This document shows, in pieces, positions 43,738 through 53,692 of a stretch of DNA of 64,000 nt. Within the stretch, counting starts at the first letter, position 1; each line of letters starts with the position of its first letter. The notes under the pieces were generated by a model. That model saw only the letters and a program-made list of their open reading frames with translations. It made no database searches and was not told the origin of the DNA. A program made the position numbers and the translations under genes. This stretch comes from Bacteroidota bacterium (GTDB taxonomy: Bacteria > Bacteroidota > Bacteroidia > Flavobacteriales > Flavobacteriaceae): NCBI GenBank assembly GCA_027620655.1, contig JAQCDS010000001.1, forward strand, positions 62,001-126,000, read 5' to 3'.

Positions 43738-44206
43738 TTGTTATTTCATTCACTATTATATCGGCATTTACCATCCAAAGATCGCTATCCGTTTCGATGC
43801 TAAACCCTTGAATATTATTCACATTTTTGTAACCACATGCACGAGAAACATATACTGCTGAGGTGGTATAGGCCACGGTTATTACATCTGAATTGCCTTG
43901 CACGGCATCATTAATAACACTATAATTTTTATATAATTTGAATTGTATTTGATTTGCTGTACCATTGAGAGGTAATTCTATTTTTTCGCGAGAACTTACG
44001 ACTTCACCAGAAATTTCAACATCGTTGCCTTGTGCATCTAAACCAACAGCAAAAAGACCTCCAACGGTTTTTGTGTTATCTAAATTTCCAATATCAAAAA
44101 ACTCTATAACAAGGCGAGAGGTAGTTTGTGTATTTTCGCTGCACACATCATCTGGTTCGCAGGCGATGAGCAACAAAAAAATCCATAAAAAAGATATTCT
44201 ATTCAT
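43703..44206 (-). CDS. DUF6452 family lipoprotein
   Basis: A 167-residue lipoprotein with the lipobox LLLIAC and Cys16 as the acylation site. The mature part is beta-rich (TSRLVIEFFDIGNLDNTKTVGGLFAVG; SVINDAVQGNSDVITVAYTTSAVYVSRACGYKNV). It matches the DUF6452 family that accompanies DUF6048, with which it overlaps by 35 bp. It is 6 bp after rlmD and probably works in the outer membrane. Confidence 0.82.
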   Translation of the reverse strand: MNRISFLWIFLLLIACEPDDVCSENTQTTSRLVIEFFDIGNLDNTKTVGGLFAVGLDAQGNDVEISGEVVSSREKIELPLNGTANQIQFKLYKNYSVINDAVQGNSDVITVAYTTSAVYVSRACGYKNVNNIQGFSIETDSDLWMVNADIIVNEITNENETHVKIFH

Positions 44207-44212
44207 AAAAAT

Positions 44213-45625
44213 CTAAATTCTTTTTTTCAAAAGTACAACATTTTCTACATGATGCGTCTGTGGAAACATGTCTACTGCTTGTGTTTTTATTATCTTATAT
44301 TTCGAATCCATCAAAGCCAAATCTCTTGCCTGAGTTGCGTTGTTGCAACTCACATAGACAATTTTTTCGGGTAAAATATTCAATATTTGTTGAATAACAT
44401 CTTTATGCATTCCATCTCTTGGCGGGTCGGTAATGATGACGTTTGGGTGTCCATGTGTGTTTATAAATTCTGAATTGAAAACAGTTTTCATATCTCCAAC
44501 AAAGAACTCCACATTATCGATTTTGTTGTGTTCTGCGTTTTCTTTTGCGGCTTTTATGGCATCTGGAACGGCTTCTACACCAACAACTTTTTTGGCCTTT
44601 TTGGCTACAAATTGAGCAATTGTTCCTGTACCTGTATACAAATCATAGACCAATTCGCTTCCCGTTAATCCTGCAAAATCTCGAGTAATTTTATATAAAT
44701 TATAGGCCTGTTCGGAATTGGTTTGATAGAAAGATTTTGCATTAATTTTAAATTGCAAACCCTCCATTTCTTCAAGAATATAATTTCGACCATAGTAGCA
44801 AACTACTTCTTGATCATAGATGGTGTCATTGCCTTTTGGATTGATGACGTATTGCAATGAAGTGATTTCTGGGAATGAATTTTTGAGAAAACCCATAATG
44901 GTTTCTATATGCAATTTTGTTGCTAAAAAAAACTGTACAACAACCATAATTTCTTTAGTGCTTGTTGTACGAATCATAAGGGTACGAAGTACTCCCGATT
45001 GTTGTTTGGGGTCAAAGAATGGGATGTTTTGCGTTTTAGCAAACGCTTTTAGTTCATTCCGAATGGCATTGGACGGATCGGCTTGAAGCCAACATTTATC
45101 GATGTCTAAAATTTTATCCCACATGCCTGGGATATGAAATCCAAGCACATTTCGATTATCAATTGTTTTATCTGCATTAATTTCCTCCAAAGAAAGCCAA
45201 CGGTTATTACTAAATGAAAATTCCATCTTATTTCTATAAAAATAAGGATGAGCACAACCAAGAATAGGAGTGACCTCTGGCAATTCGACTTTTCCAATAC
45301 GTTGCAGATTGTTGGTCACTTCTTTTTGCTTAAAAAATAATTGCTGATCATATTTCATATGCTGCCATTTGCAGCCACCACAAGTTCCAAAATGGGTGCA
45401 TTTAGGCGTTTCTCTATGCTCGGAAAGTTTATGAAATTGTGTTGCTTTTCCTTCGTAATACCCTTTACGTTTTTTAAAGGTTTGTACATCAATCACATCC
45501 CCTGGAACAGCATTATTCAGAAAAATGACTTTACCATCTGGTGCTTTGGCAATACTTTTCCCTTTTGCACCAGCATCGATGACTTCGACTTCAAAAAATT
45601 CTTTTTTTTCTTTTTTTCTTCGCAT
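44213..45625 (-). CDS. rlmD: 23S rRNA (uracil-C5)-methyltransferase, RlmD/TrmA family
   Basis: A SAM-dependent m5U methyltransferase, 470 residues from ATG 45625 (MRRKKEKKEFFEVEVIDAG). An N-terminal TRAM domain is followed by iron-sulfur Cys in CTHFGTCGGCKWQHM. The SAM site is VYDLYTGTGTIAQFVA, DPPRDGMH comes next, and the nucleophilic Cys is in VYVSCNNATQARDLAL. The longer reading to 45721 would run through a terminator hairpin and is rejected. It belongs to the RlmD/RlmCD-like group, and the exact uridine is not decided. Confidence 0.92.
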   Translation of the reverse strand: MRRKKEKKEFFEVEVIDAGAKGKSIAKAPDGKVIFLNNAVPGDVIDVQTFKKRKGYYEGKATQFHKLSEHRETPKCTHFGTCGGCKWQHMKYDQQLFFKQKEVTNNLQRIGKVELPEVTPILGCAHPYFYRNKMEFSFSNNRWLSLEEINADKTIDNRNVLGFHIPGMWDKILDIDKCWLQADPSNAIRNELKAFAKTQNIPFFDPKQQSGVLRTLMIRTTSTKEIMVVVQFFLATKLHIETIMGFLKNSFPEITSLQYVINPKGNDTIYDQEVVCYYGRNYILEEMEGLQFKINAKSFYQTNSEQAYNLYKITRDFAGLTGSELVYDLYTGTGTIAQFVAKKAKKVVGVEAVPDAIKAAKENAEHNKIDNVEFFVGDMKTVFNSEFINTHGHPNVIITDPPRDGMHKDVIQQILNILPEKIVYVSCNNATQARDLALMDSKYKIIKTQAVDMFPQTHHVENVVLLKKRI

Positions 45626-45640
45626 GCTTGCAAAAATACT

Positions 45641-45676
45641 GTAAAAAAAAATGCTGTCCCTTTGGAACAGCATTGA
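45641..45676 (-). terminator. Terminator after the mechanosensitive-channel-like gene
   Basis: The stem AATGCTGT/ACAGCATT with an inner CC/GG pairing is followed by a T-run on the minus strand. It separates the channel gene from rlmD. Confidence 0.75.
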
Positions 45677-45695
45677 AAAATGTTTTTTTTTGGTA

Positions 45696-46385
45696 TTATT
45701 TTTTCTTGAATACCTGATCAATTAATTCCTTTGCGGCATCTTTTCCACCAAGGCCAATGGCAATGGCCAAACCTAGACCAATAGCAGCAAACAAATATTG
45801 TGTAAGTTTGGATACCAAATCATTTCCGATGTTGAGTTGTGATAAAATCATTGAAAATACAATCAATAAAATACCAAACTTAGCAATGGATCCGATCACG
45901 GAGGCCTGTTCAATATTCATGTTGTTCAGTCGTCCATTGATAAAATCGCGTACAAAATTGGCGAGATACAAACCAAAGACAAAAAGAATGACAGAGATAA
46001 AAATATCGGGGATAAACCCAACAACTTTGTCAAATAACTCCTTGGCAACGAAGAGACCTAGAATATCAAAAACGGTAAGCAAAACTACCAAGAGCAGTAC
46101 GTAGTAGATGATATTGCCTATGATTTCTGAAAATTTATGTTTGATGCCAATTTGCTCAAGCATTTGATCGAGCTCTACTTTGTCTGCAATCACATCCAGT
46201 TTGATGAATTTTGCGAGTTTAATGATTAATTTTCTTAGTAGACGAGCAATAAATCGGCCTACAAACCAAAATAAGAGGGCTCCAAGTAATTTTGGTATAA
46301 ACTGCCCAATTTCATTCATAAAATAGCTAAAGCTTTCCCAAACCTTAGCGCCTAGTTCTTTTGTTGATTCTACAACTTGTACCAT
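45696..46385 (-). CDS. Mechanosensitive-channel-like membrane protein (conserved TM helix repeat)
   Basis: A 229-residue membrane protein with about five hydrophobic helices and conserved repeats like IPKLLGALLFWFVGRFIARLLRKLI and IPDIFISVILFVFGLYLANFVRDFI. This is the TM-helix repeat seen in small-conductance mechanosensitive channel homologues. The C-terminal LGLAIAIGLGGKDAAKELIDQVFKKK resembles the pore helix of MscS. The cytosolic beta domain of MscS is missing, so a channel role is likely but unproven. Confidence 0.85.
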   Translation of the reverse strand: MVQVVESTKELGAKVWESFSYFMNEIGQFIPKLLGALLFWFVGRFIARLLRKLIIKLAKFIKLDVIADKVELDQMLEQIGIKHKFSEIIGNIIYYVLLLVVLLTVFDILGLFVAKELFDKVVGFIPDIFISVILFVFGLYLANFVRDFINGRLNNMNIEQASVIGSIAKFGILLIVFSMILSQLNIGNDLVSKLTQYLFAAIGLGLAIAIGLGGKDAAKELIDQVFKKK

Positions 46386-46578
46386 AGTAAAATGTGTTTA
46401 ATTAGTTTTCTGTATTTGTTTAGACACAAAAAAATTGAAATGGTCACATTATTTTTTGATGTTATCTAATATTTTGGATTTTGTTTTAAAAAATTAAAAA
46501 AACTTACTAATTTGCACACGATGGGTGATTTCTCTCCATAAGAAGGAATTGTACTTTTCTTACTTAAATTTTTTTAAA

Positions 46579-47859
46579 ATGCCTCTTTTAAATACACTTT
46601 CATCAAAAGAAGCCATGAATTTGGAGCACAATTATGGCGCTCATAACTACCACCCCCTTCCTGTTGTCCTCAATAGAGGAGAAGGCGTTTATGTCTGGGA
46701 TATAGAGGGAAAAAAATATTATGATTTTTTATCAGCATATTCTTCAGTCAATCAAGGGCATTGTCATACTGCTATAGTAGGAGCAATGAAGCGTCAAGCT
46801 GAAACTCTAACATTAACATCGAGGGCGTTTTATAATGATCAATTGGGCCCTTATGAGCAGTATATTACTCAATACTTTGGATTTGATAAAGTATTACCTA
46901 TGAATACTGGTGCAGAAGCTGTAGAAACGGCCATAAAAATCACACGCCGTTGGGCTTATAAAATAAAAGGTATCCCTGAAAACAAAGCAAAAATTATTGT
47001 TTGTGAAAACAACTTTCATGGGCGTACAACAACGATTATTTCTTTTTCCAATGATCCTACAGCAAAAAAACACTTTGGTCCCTATACCGATGGTTTTATC
47101 AAAATTCCATATGATGACACCAATGCTTTGCAAAAGGTCCTTGAAACACATAATGATATCGCAGGTTTTTTGGTTGAACCCATTCAAGGGGAAGCAGGGG
47201 TTTATGTGCCATCCGAAGATTATTTAAAAACTGCCAAAGCATTGTGTGAAGAGCATAATGTTTTGTTTGTTGCCGATGAAGTTCAAACAGGCATTGCGCG
47301 TACGGGTCGGCTCTTAGCAAGTTGTGGCAACTGTAGTTGTGCCAATAAAGATTGTTCAGATACTCCTGACGTAAAACCCGATGTATTGATTTTGGGTAAA
47401 GCACTAAGTGGAGGTGTCTATCCTGTTTCTGCTGTTTTGGCTAATGATGCTGTTATGAATGTCATTACACCAGGATCTCATGGTAGTACTTTTGGAGGTA
47501 ATCCAGTGGCCGCAGCAGTTGCAATTGCAGCGCTAGAAGTCATTAAAGATGAACAACTTACAGAAAATGCAGAGCAATTAGGACAACTTTTTAGAGCGCA
47601 ATTAAATGAATACATCAAAGACAGTACAATTGTAAAACTCGTTAGAGGAAAAGGATTGCTAAATGCTATAGTGATAAATGATTCAGAGGAAAGTGATACC
47701 GCTTGGAATATTTGTTTAAAACTTCGTGATAACGGATTACTAGCCAAACCCACGCACGGAAACATCATTCGCTTTGCACCGCCTTTGGTGATGACTGAAG
47801 ATCAGTTACTCGATTGTGTGGCAATTATCATTAAAACGTTAAAAGCTTTTGAAGTTTAG
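46579..47859 (+). CDS. rocD: Ornithine--oxo-acid transaminase
   Basis: A PLP aminotransferase giving glutamate semialdehyde from ornithine, in arginine catabolism or proline supply. It has 426 residues from ATG 46579 ([31 protein letters not shown]). PLP motifs are [43 protein letters not shown] and the Lys in [10 protein letters not shown] (K274). A Cys-rich insertion at 247-265 (four Cys: 249, 252, 254, 259) sits just before the PLP Lys loop and is absent from the common form. It could bind a metal. It is divergent from the channel gene. Confidence 0.92.
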   Translation: MPLLNTLSSKEAMNLEHNYGAHNYHPLPVVLNRGEGVYVWDIEGKKYYDFLSAYSSVNQGHCHTAIVGAMKRQAETLTLTSRAFYNDQLGPYEQYITQYFGFDKVLPMNTGAEAVETAIKITRRWAYKIKGIPENKAKIIVCENNFHGRTTTIISFSNDPTAKKHFGPYTDGFIKIPYDDTNALQKVLETHNDIAGFLVEPIQGEAGVYVPSEDYLKTAKALCEEHNVLFVADEVQTGIARTGRLLASCGNCSCANKDCSDTPDVKPDVLILGKALSGGVYPVSAVLANDAVMNVITPGSHGSTFGGNPVAAAVAIAALEVIKDEQLTENAEQLGQLFRAQLNEYIKDSTIVKLVRGKGLLNAIVINDSEESDTAWNICLKLRDNGLLAKPTHGNIIRFAPPLVMTEDQLLDCVAIIIKTLKAFEV

Positions 47860-47885
47860 TTTTTCATAATTTAAATTCCAATGCA

Positions 47886-50048
47886 ATGAAACATATTTTT
47901 TATTTATTCTTATTATTAAGCGTGATGGCCTGTCATAAAAATGCAGAAAACAGTAGAAATATCAGTTTAGAATATCCAAAAACAATTCAGGTTGATACCG
48001 TTGACGAATATTTTGGGGTACAAGTAAAAGACCCATATCGTTGGTTGGAAGACGATAGAAGCAAGGAAACGGAAGCATGGGTAAAAACACAAAACAAAAC
48101 AACGTTTGACTATCTTTCAAATGTCCCCCACAGAGAAGAACTAAAGGAGCGTTTAGAAAAATTATGGAATTATGAAAAAATAGGTTCTCCTTTTAAAGAA
48201 GGCGATTATACTTATTTTTACAAAAATAATGGACTTCAAAATCAATATGTGATTTACCGCTACAAAACTGGCGATGCCCCATCAACTGCAGAAGTTTTTA
48301 TTGACCCCAACACCTTTAAAGAAGATGGTACGATTTCACTTGGTGGTACTAGTTTTTCCAAAAGTGGTCGTTTGTTGGCCTATAGTATTTCTGAAGGAGG
48401 AAGCGATTGGAGGAAAATTATGACTATGGATGTGGTCTCCAAAAAAATTATTGAAGACACACTAGTCGATGTCAAATTTAGTGGAATGTCTTGGTACAAG
48501 GATGAAGGTTTTTATTACTCCAGCTATGATAAACCAAAAGGGAGCGCCCTATCTGCAAAAACAGATCAACACAAAGTATATTACCACAAACTAGGCACGT
48601 CTCAAAAAGAAGATGTTTTGATTTTTGGTGGAACAAAAGAAGAAAAACACCGCTATGTTGGTGCAAGAGTTACGGAAGATAATCGTTTTTTAATTATTTC
48701 GGCAAGCGTTTCAACCTCAGGCAACAAGTTGTTTCTCAAGAATTTAGATGCTCCAAATAGCCCATTATTAACAATTCTTAATCATACCAAAAGTGATACT
48801 TATTTGATTGATAATGTTGATGATAAATTGTATTTGGTAACAAATTTGAATGCGCCCAATCAAAAAATAGTAACCGTAGATGCAAAACATCCAAAACCTG
48901 AAAATTGGGTAGATTTTATCCCTGAAACAAAACATGTTTTGAATCCCTCAACAGCTGGTGGTTATTTTTTTGCGGAATATATGGTTGATGCCATATCGCA
49001 AGTCAAACAATATGATTATGATGGTAATTTTATTCGAGATATAAAACTTCCAGGTCTAGGAAATGCCGGAGGATTTGGTGGTAAAAAAGAAGACACTATT
49101 GATTTCTATTCATTTACAAATTACAAAACACCATCAAGCATTTATAAATTTGACTTAGAAACAGGTATTTCTGAGTTGTATTGGAAACCAGAGATAGATT
49201 TTGACAGCTCCGATTACGAAAGTAAACAAGTATTTTATGAATCTAAAGATGGTACAAAAGTTCCTATGATGATTACCTATAAAAAAGGCCTTCAGCTCAA
49301 CGGAAAAAACCCGACAATACTTTATGGCTATGGCGGGTTTAATATCAGTTTGAATCCAAGTTTTAGCGTAACCAATGCGGTTTGGCTTGAGCAAGGCGGT
49401 ATATATGCGGTGCCAAATCTTCGTGGCGGTGGCGAATATGGAAAAGCATGGCATGATGCAGGGACACAGATGAAAAAGCAAAATGTATTTGATGATTTTA
49501 TTGCTGCTGCAGAATATTTAATAGCAGAGCAATATACTTCAAGCGATTTTCTAGCCATCCGTGGAGGGTCAAACGGAGGACTTCTTGTTGGCGCTACAAT
49601 GACTCAACGCCCAGATTTAATGAAAGTTGCTCTACCAGCGGTTGGTGTTCTAGATATGCTACGCTACCACACCTTTACTGCAGGAGCAGGGTGGGCCTAT
49701 GATTATGGCACTTCTGAGGACAATAAAGAAATGTTTGAATATCTAAAGGGCTATTCTCCTGTTTATAACGTCAAAAGTGGTGTAAAATACCCAGCAACTC
49801 TTGTCACCACAGGCGATCATGATGATCGTGTGGTTCCGGCACATAGTTTTAAGTTTGCAGCAGAATTGCAAAGTAAGCAATCAGGAACAAATCCTACTTT
49901 GATTCGTATTGAAACCGATGCGGGTCATGGTGCAGGAACTCCAGTAAGTAAAACCATTGAACAATACACCGATATTTTTGGCTTTACACTATATAATATG
50001 GGGTATAACGAACTGCCTGTAAATGGAAATGCTATTTTTAAGGATTAA
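47886..50048 (+). CDS. Prolyl oligopeptidase family serine peptidase, lipoprotein
   Basis: A 720-residue S9A peptidase. A lipoprotein signal ([19 protein letters not shown], lipobox Cys) suggests periplasmic anchoring. The N-terminal seven-bladed propeller region includes [18 protein letters not shown]. The alpha/beta-hydrolase domain holds the triad: Ser in [14 protein letters not shown], Asp in [16 protein letters not shown], His in DAGHGAG. The [15 protein letters not shown] motif is standard. It would cleave short peptides after proline. It lies 27 bp after rocD on the same strand. Confidence 0.94.
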   Translation: MKHIFYLFLLLSVMACHKNAENSRNISLEYPKTIQVDTVDEYFGVQVKDPYRWLEDDRSKETEAWVKTQNKTTFDYLSNVPHREELKERLEKLWNYEKIGSPFKEGDYTYFYKNNGLQNQYVIYRYKTGDAPSTAEVFIDPNTFKEDGTISLGGTSFSKSGRLLAYSISEGGSDWRKIMTMDVVSKKIIEDTLVDVKFSGMSWYKDEGFYYSSYDKPKGSALSAKTDQHKVYYHKLGTSQKEDVLIFGGTKEEKHRYVGARVTEDNRFLIISASVSTSGNKLFLKNLDAPNSPLLTILNHTKSDTYLIDNVDDKLYLVTNLNAPNQKIVTVDAKHPKPENWVDFIPETKHVLNPSTAGGYFFAEYMVDAISQVKQYDYDGNFIRDIKLPGLGNAGGFGGKKEDTIDFYSFTNYKTPSSIYKFDLETGISELYWKPEIDFDSSDYESKQVFYESKDGTKVPMMITYKKGLQLNGKNPTILYGYGGFNISLNPSFSVTNAVWLEQGGIYAVPNLRGGGEYGKAWHDAGTQMKKQNVFDDFIAAAEYLIAEQYTSSDFLAIRGGSNGGLLVGATMTQRPDLMKVALPAVGVLDMLRYHTFTAGAGWAYDYGTSEDNKEMFEYLKGYSPVYNVKSGVKYPATLVTTGDHDDRVVPAHSFKFAAELQSKQSGTNPTLIRIETDAGHGAGTPVSKTIEQYTDIFGFTLYNMGYNELPVNGNAIFKD

Positions 50049-50084
50049 ATTCTTTGTTGGAATATCAAAAAAGAGATTTAATTT

Positions 50085-50408
50085 TTACTTTGCTGCATTA
50101 ATCTCCTCCATTATTTTTTGCCACTCTTGTTGTATCTCGGAAAAGTCTGTTGTTGCTAGAGAATAAATTGACCAAGCAAGAAATAGCATATTGATTATCA
50201 AAATAATAAGCGCAACAGTTTTTGCGGTTTGCATACTGTTAATATTGCCTTCATAATCATCAGGATTCAATTGTGCATCTTTTATTTTTTTATTGGCGAT
50301 CAAATAGGCAGGTCCCGAAAGAAAAACACCAAGTCCCCAAAAACAACAACATAAAAGGCCTAAAATGCTCAGCAAATATACAAGCGTAGTGTTCAACGAT
50401 TTTTTCAT
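50085..50408 (-). CDS. CCC-motif membrane protein
   Basis: A 107-residue membrane protein with two helices. It has the name-giving LLCCCFWGLGVFLSGPAYLIANKKI motif near the N-terminus and the central LNPDDYEGNINSMQTAKTVALIILIIN. This family is common in Bacteroidetes and has no known function. Its start overlaps the upstream DUF2752 gene by 4 bp, and the two are usual partners. Confidence 0.88.
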   Translation of the reverse strand: MKKSLNTTLVYLLSILGLLCCCFWGLGVFLSGPAYLIANKKIKDAQLNPDDYEGNINSMQTAKTVALIILIINMLFLAWSIYSLATTDFSEIQQEWQKIMEEINAAK

Positions 50409-50689
50409 AAAATAATTTGTTTAATGAGATAGTTAGTAATAATCACACCAATTGAAATTAGAGATAGTATATTGATGCTCTTTTGATAAAATTTAAACTT
50501 ATAAAAACGACTGATCAACAATATTCCAGCAAGGGCCAAAAGGGGATAAATTGCTGGATACATCCAAAAGGCGTCAACAAAATGGCCTTTAAAAAAAAGA
50601 AAAAAAGCACGTTGGAATCCACAACCCATACACTCAAATCCAAAAAGTGATTTACTTAAACAGGGTAGCATGTAGTTATCTAAGGCCAT
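50405..50689 (-). CDS. DUF2752 membrane protein
   Basis: A 94-residue membrane protein with about three helices. The CMGCGFQRAFF motif (residues 20-30), with the sequence LPCLSKSLFGF before it, is the signature of DUF2752. Function is unknown. It overlaps the CCC-motif gene by 4 bp, and co-occurrence of these two small membrane proteins is frequent in the phylum. The gene begins on the minus strand next to the divergent gene at 50803. Confidence 0.88.
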   Translation of the reverse strand: MALDNYMLPCLSKSLFGFECMGCGFQRAFFLFFKGHFVDAFWMYPAIYPLLALAGILLISRFYKFKFYQKSINILSLISIGVIITNYLIKQIIL

Positions 50690-50802
50690 TTGCAGTATTG
50701 TTCTTCAAATTAATAAATAATTTATTGAATAAAAAAATAAAGATGTAATTGAAAAAAATTAAATTAAAGCTATTACTTTTAACGCATTAATAAAAGAATC
50801 TT

Positions 50803-51003
50803 TTGAAACAAAGTGCAATTAAATATCTGGCATTTTTAGTAGGCGCTATTTTAATTATTTATGCTGAAATCTATTCAAATTCTTTAATTTCAGTTATAGG
50901 ATTAATTTTTTTAGTTGTTGGTATATATTTGATATCCAAAGGTATTGGTCAAAAACCTGATTATAATCCCTATGAGGTTCAAACTGAAGACGAAGAAGAA
51001 TGA
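50803..51003 (+). CDS. Small two-helix membrane protein
   Basis: A 66-residue ORF with two transmembrane helices (IKYLAFLVGAILIIYAEIY and LISVIGLIFLVVGIYLIS) and an acidic tail (NPYEVQTEDEEE). It begins at TTG 50803. No ATG is available in frame upstream. I recognise no named family, although similar tiny proteins precede Smr genes in flavobacteria. Its stop overlaps the Smr gene start by 4 bp, which supports it as real and co-translated. Confidence 0.7.
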   Translation: MKQSAIKYLAFLVGAILIIYAEIYSNSLISVIGLIFLVVGIYLISKGIGQKPDYNPYEVQTEDEEE

Positions 51004-51557
51004 GTTTTAGACTAAATGATAAGGTGTCTGTTTTGGATGATGACCTCTCTGGTTATGTGATCGAAATTTCAGGAAATGCAATTACTATTGAAACAACTTC
51101 AGGTTTCGAAATGTCATTTGAGGCTTCAGAATTGGTTTATACCGATGACCATCTTTTAAACAAATCATCGTTTTCGGGTCAATCCATTCAAAATATTCTT
51201 TCTGAAAAAACCTCAAAAAAAAAAGTGCAACCCCAAAAAAATAAATTAAAAACTCGCCAACAACCACCAATGGAGGTGGATCTTCATATTCAACAATTGG
51301 TAAGTTCAACAAAAGGGATGCAAAATTATGAGATGCTTAACTTACAATTGGATACTGCAAAACGACGTTTGGATTTTGCCATTTCAAAACGGATTCAAAG
51401 GGTTATTTTTATTCATGGCGTAGGTGAGGGGGTTCTTAAGTTGGAACTCGAATATCTGTTAAAGCGTTATGAAGGCATAAAATTTTATCCTGCCGATTAC
51501 CAAAAATATGGTAATGGTGCTACAGAGGTTTATATTTTTCAGAACAAAAAACTCTAA
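51000..51557 (+). CDS. Smr/MutS2-C-terminal domain protein
   Basis: A 185-residue protein with an N-terminal SH3/KOW-like half (FRLNDKVSVLDDDLSGYVIEISGNAITIETTSGFEMSF), a basic linker and a C-terminal Smr domain. The Smr motifs VDLHIQQL, FIHGVGEGVLKLELEYLL and YGNGATEVYI are complete. Smr domains bind and sometimes nick nucleic acid, with links to ribosome rescue and DNA repair. It overlaps the small membrane-protein gene and meets the TSP3 lipoprotein gene tail to tail with a 4-bp overlap. Confidence 0.9.
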   Translation: MSFRLNDKVSVLDDDLSGYVIEISGNAITIETTSGFEMSFEASELVYTDDHLLNKSSFSGQSIQNILSEKTSKKKVQPQKNKLKTRQQPPMEVDLHIQQLVSSTKGMQNYEMLNLQLDTAKRRLDFAISKRIQRVIFIHGVGEGVLKLELEYLLKRYEGIKFYPADYQKYGNGATEVYIFQNKKL

Positions 51558-52435
51558 AACGAAATTGTTGTTTCATAAGTTCCTAGTTCCAAAACATCGG
51601 CTGAAAGAACAGAAATATCAATGTTGTTTAGAGTAACGGTAATCGTAACAATACGCCGAAACTGATTTGCATTGTTAGTTTGTACGCTATAAGTATCTGC
51701 AAAAACTGCATCTAAAAACCGGGCAGAAGAAGCCCCAACTGCAATGTCATCAAAGAGGTTTCCATTGCCGTTTTCATCTTCATTGATAGTTAGCGTACCA
51801 TCATTATCATCATCTGTGTCTAAATAATCTGGAATAGAGTCCCCATCGCTGTCTTGTGCATCGGATAAGTCGCCATCATTGTTTGGATCTGGTTTTTCGT
51901 TGATAGTGGGTACGTTATCGCCATCATCATCGTTGTCTTTGTAGTTGGGTATGCCATCGCCATCCGAATCACCATCAAATTCTAGTGCTGTGGGCACACC
52001 ATCATTATCATCATCTTGGAATGTTGAAACAAATTTTGCAATTCCACTAGATGAGGAATAGCTATTTGTTACAGAAACACCTGCTGGAGGAATCACAGTA
52101 CAAATTAACGCATTGGGATCTCCATTGTAAGATCTATAATGAAATTGAACATTACTACCGTCGATAGTAATTGTTTGTTCATCTCCCGATGTTGCAGGAT
52201 TAAACATGGCTTCTGTAGTTGTTGTTCTTGGAATCAATAATATAAGCGACTCAAAAGGGTCTTCTCTTGTGTCATAAAACAAAAAACTAGATGTAATGGC
52301 TGACCCTTGATTGGCAGTTTGAATCTCACACAATGCTAACTCTTTATCAAAATCTAATTGAATATTCAAAACATCGCCATCATCACAAGCTGTTGTTAGA
52401 ACTAGAACTGAAAAGAAACATAACCAATTGCGCAT
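51554..52435 (-). CDS. Exported lipoprotein with thrombospondin type 3-like calcium repeats
   Basis: A 293-residue lipoprotein (lipobox VLTTAC at about residue 17) with a beta-rich N-terminal half. An Asp-rich middle contains several TSP3 repeats such as DDDNDGVPTALEFDGDSDG, DGIPNYKDNDDDGD and SIPDYLDTDDDNDG. These repeats bind calcium and stiffen surface or secreted proteins. It looks like an outer-membrane or surface protein of unknown partner. The 3' end overlaps the Smr gene by 4 bp. It faces the cysteine desulfurase gene across 102 bp. Confidence 0.85.
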   Translation of the reverse strand: MRNWLCFFSVLVLTTACDDGDVLNIQLDFDKELALCEIQTANQGSAITSSFLFYDTREDPFESLILLIPRTTTTEAMFNPATSGDEQTITIDGSNVQFHYRSYNGDPNALICTVIPPAGVSVTNSYSSSSGIAKFVSTFQDDDNDGVPTALEFDGDSDGDGIPNYKDNDDDGDNVPTINEKPDPNNDGDLSDAQDSDGDSIPDYLDTDDDNDGTLTINEDENGNGNLFDDIAVGASSARFLDAVFADTYSVQTNNANQFRRIVTITVTLNNIDISVLSADVLELGTYETTISF

Positions 52436-52488
52436 AATTCATCTATTTGTTACAAAAGTAATAGAATTGAGAAATAAATTTAATGTTA

Positions 52489-52517
52489 TTGTCAATTATT
52501 TAATTTGATTATTTTTG
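52489..52517 (+). promoter_or_regulatory. Bacteroidetes promoter of the cysteine desulfurase gene
   Basis: TTG at 52489-52491, 18-nt spacer, then TATTTTTG at 52510-52517, 20 nt before the ATG at 52538. It is a good -33/-7 pair. Confidence 0.65.
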
Positions 52518-52537
52518 TTAAAACTAAAGGAAAACAA

Positions 52538-53692
52538 ATGACCCCCATTTATTTAGATAATGCTGCTACAACATGTGTTCGTGAAGATGTTGCGAACAAA
52601 ATGGCAGAAGTCTTAAAATCTACTTATGGCAATCCATCTTCGACTCATAGTGTTGGGCGTTATTCAAAATCCATTTTAGAACAATGTCGCAAACGAATTG
52701 CTTCACATTTTAATGTAAAGTCATCAGAAATCGTTTTTACTTCGGGTGGAACCGAAGCTGATAATCTTGTTTTGCGTTCTGCAGTCTATGATCTAGATGT
52801 AAAACATATTATTTCTTCTAAAATTGAACATCATGCGGTAGGGCATACCATTGAAGCATTACAATTATCCTCTCAAATAAAAGTAAGTTATGTTCATCTC
52901 ACAGAAAAAGGAGAGGTTGATCTAAAGCACTTAGAAGAGTTATTAAAAAATTCATCAGAGAAAACTCTGGTGTCTTTGATGCATATCAACAATGAAATTG
53001 GAACAATTTTGGACTTAAAATTTGTTGCAGAATTATGTAAAACATATGATGCGTTGTTTCATAGCGATACGGTACAATCTGTTGGTCATTATCATTTGGA
53101 TTTACAAAAAATTCCAATCGATTTTTTAGCGGCTAGTGCGCATAAATTTCATGGTCCAAAAGGAATAGGATTTGCTTTTGTAAGAAGTGGTTTAGGATTA
53201 CAACCCATTATTACTGGCGGTTCACAAGAACGCGGATGCCGTGCAGGAACAGAAAGTTTGCATGACATTGTTGGTTTGGATGAATCTTTGGCTATAGCTT
53301 ATACGCACCTAGAGACTGAAAAACAATTTATTAGCACGTTAAAATCTTATTTCATCAATCGTTTAAAGTCTGAAGTTCCAGGTGTAAAATTCAATGGTTA
53401 TTGCGATGATTTTGAAAAAAGTACCTATACTTTGGTCAATGTTTGTTTGCCAGTTTCTTCAGAAAAAGCACCTTTGTTTTTATTTCAATTAGATCTTAAA
53501 GGGATTGCATGTTCTAAGGGAAGTGCTTGTCAAAGCGGGAGCGACAAAGGTTCGCATGTCCTCACTGAAATTCTCTCGCAAGACGACTTAAAAAAGCCCT
53601 CTATTCGCTTTTCATTCAGTTCTTACAATACCAAAGAAGAATTAGATAATGTGGTTGATGTTCTTAAAAACTTAGTTTTAGAAACTGCCTAA
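52538..53692 (+). CDS. Cysteine desulfurase (NifS/IscS family)
   Basis: A PLP enzyme that releases sulfur from cysteine for Fe-S clusters or thio-modification. It has 384 residues from ATG 52538 (MTPIYLDNAATTCVREDV). Motifs: FTSGGTEADNLVLRS, HINNEIGTILDL, the PLP Lys in SAHKFHGPKGIGFAFV, RAGTESLHDIVG, and the catalytic Cys in CSKGSACQSGSDKGSHVL. It is not beside iscU or other Fe-S genes. It overlaps the TonB receptor gene by 4 bp at the 3' ends and has its own promoter. Confidence 0.93.
   Translation: MTPIYLDNAATTCVREDVANKMAEVLKSTYGNPSSTHSVGRYSKSILEQCRKRIASHFNVKSSEIVFTSGGTEADNLVLRSAVYDLDVKHIISSKIEHHAVGHTIEALQLSSQIKVSYVHLTEKGEVDLKHLEELLKNSSEKTLVSLMHINNEIGTILDLKFVAELCKTYDALFHSDTVQSVGHYHLDLQKIPIDFLAASAHKFHGPKGIGFAFVRSGLGLQPIITGGSQERGCRAGTESLHDIVGLDESLAIAYTHLETEKQFISTLKSYFINRLKSEVPGVKFNGYCDDFEKSTYTLVNVCLPVSSEKAPLFLFQLDLKGIACSKGSACQSGSDKGSHVLTEILSQDDLKKPSIRFSFSSYNTKEELDNVVDVLKNLVLETA

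Noticed and set aside
45626-45721. N-terminal extension of the RlmD protein
   Set aside because: It would be translated through a terminator hairpin, and the TRAM domain starts properly at ATG 45625.
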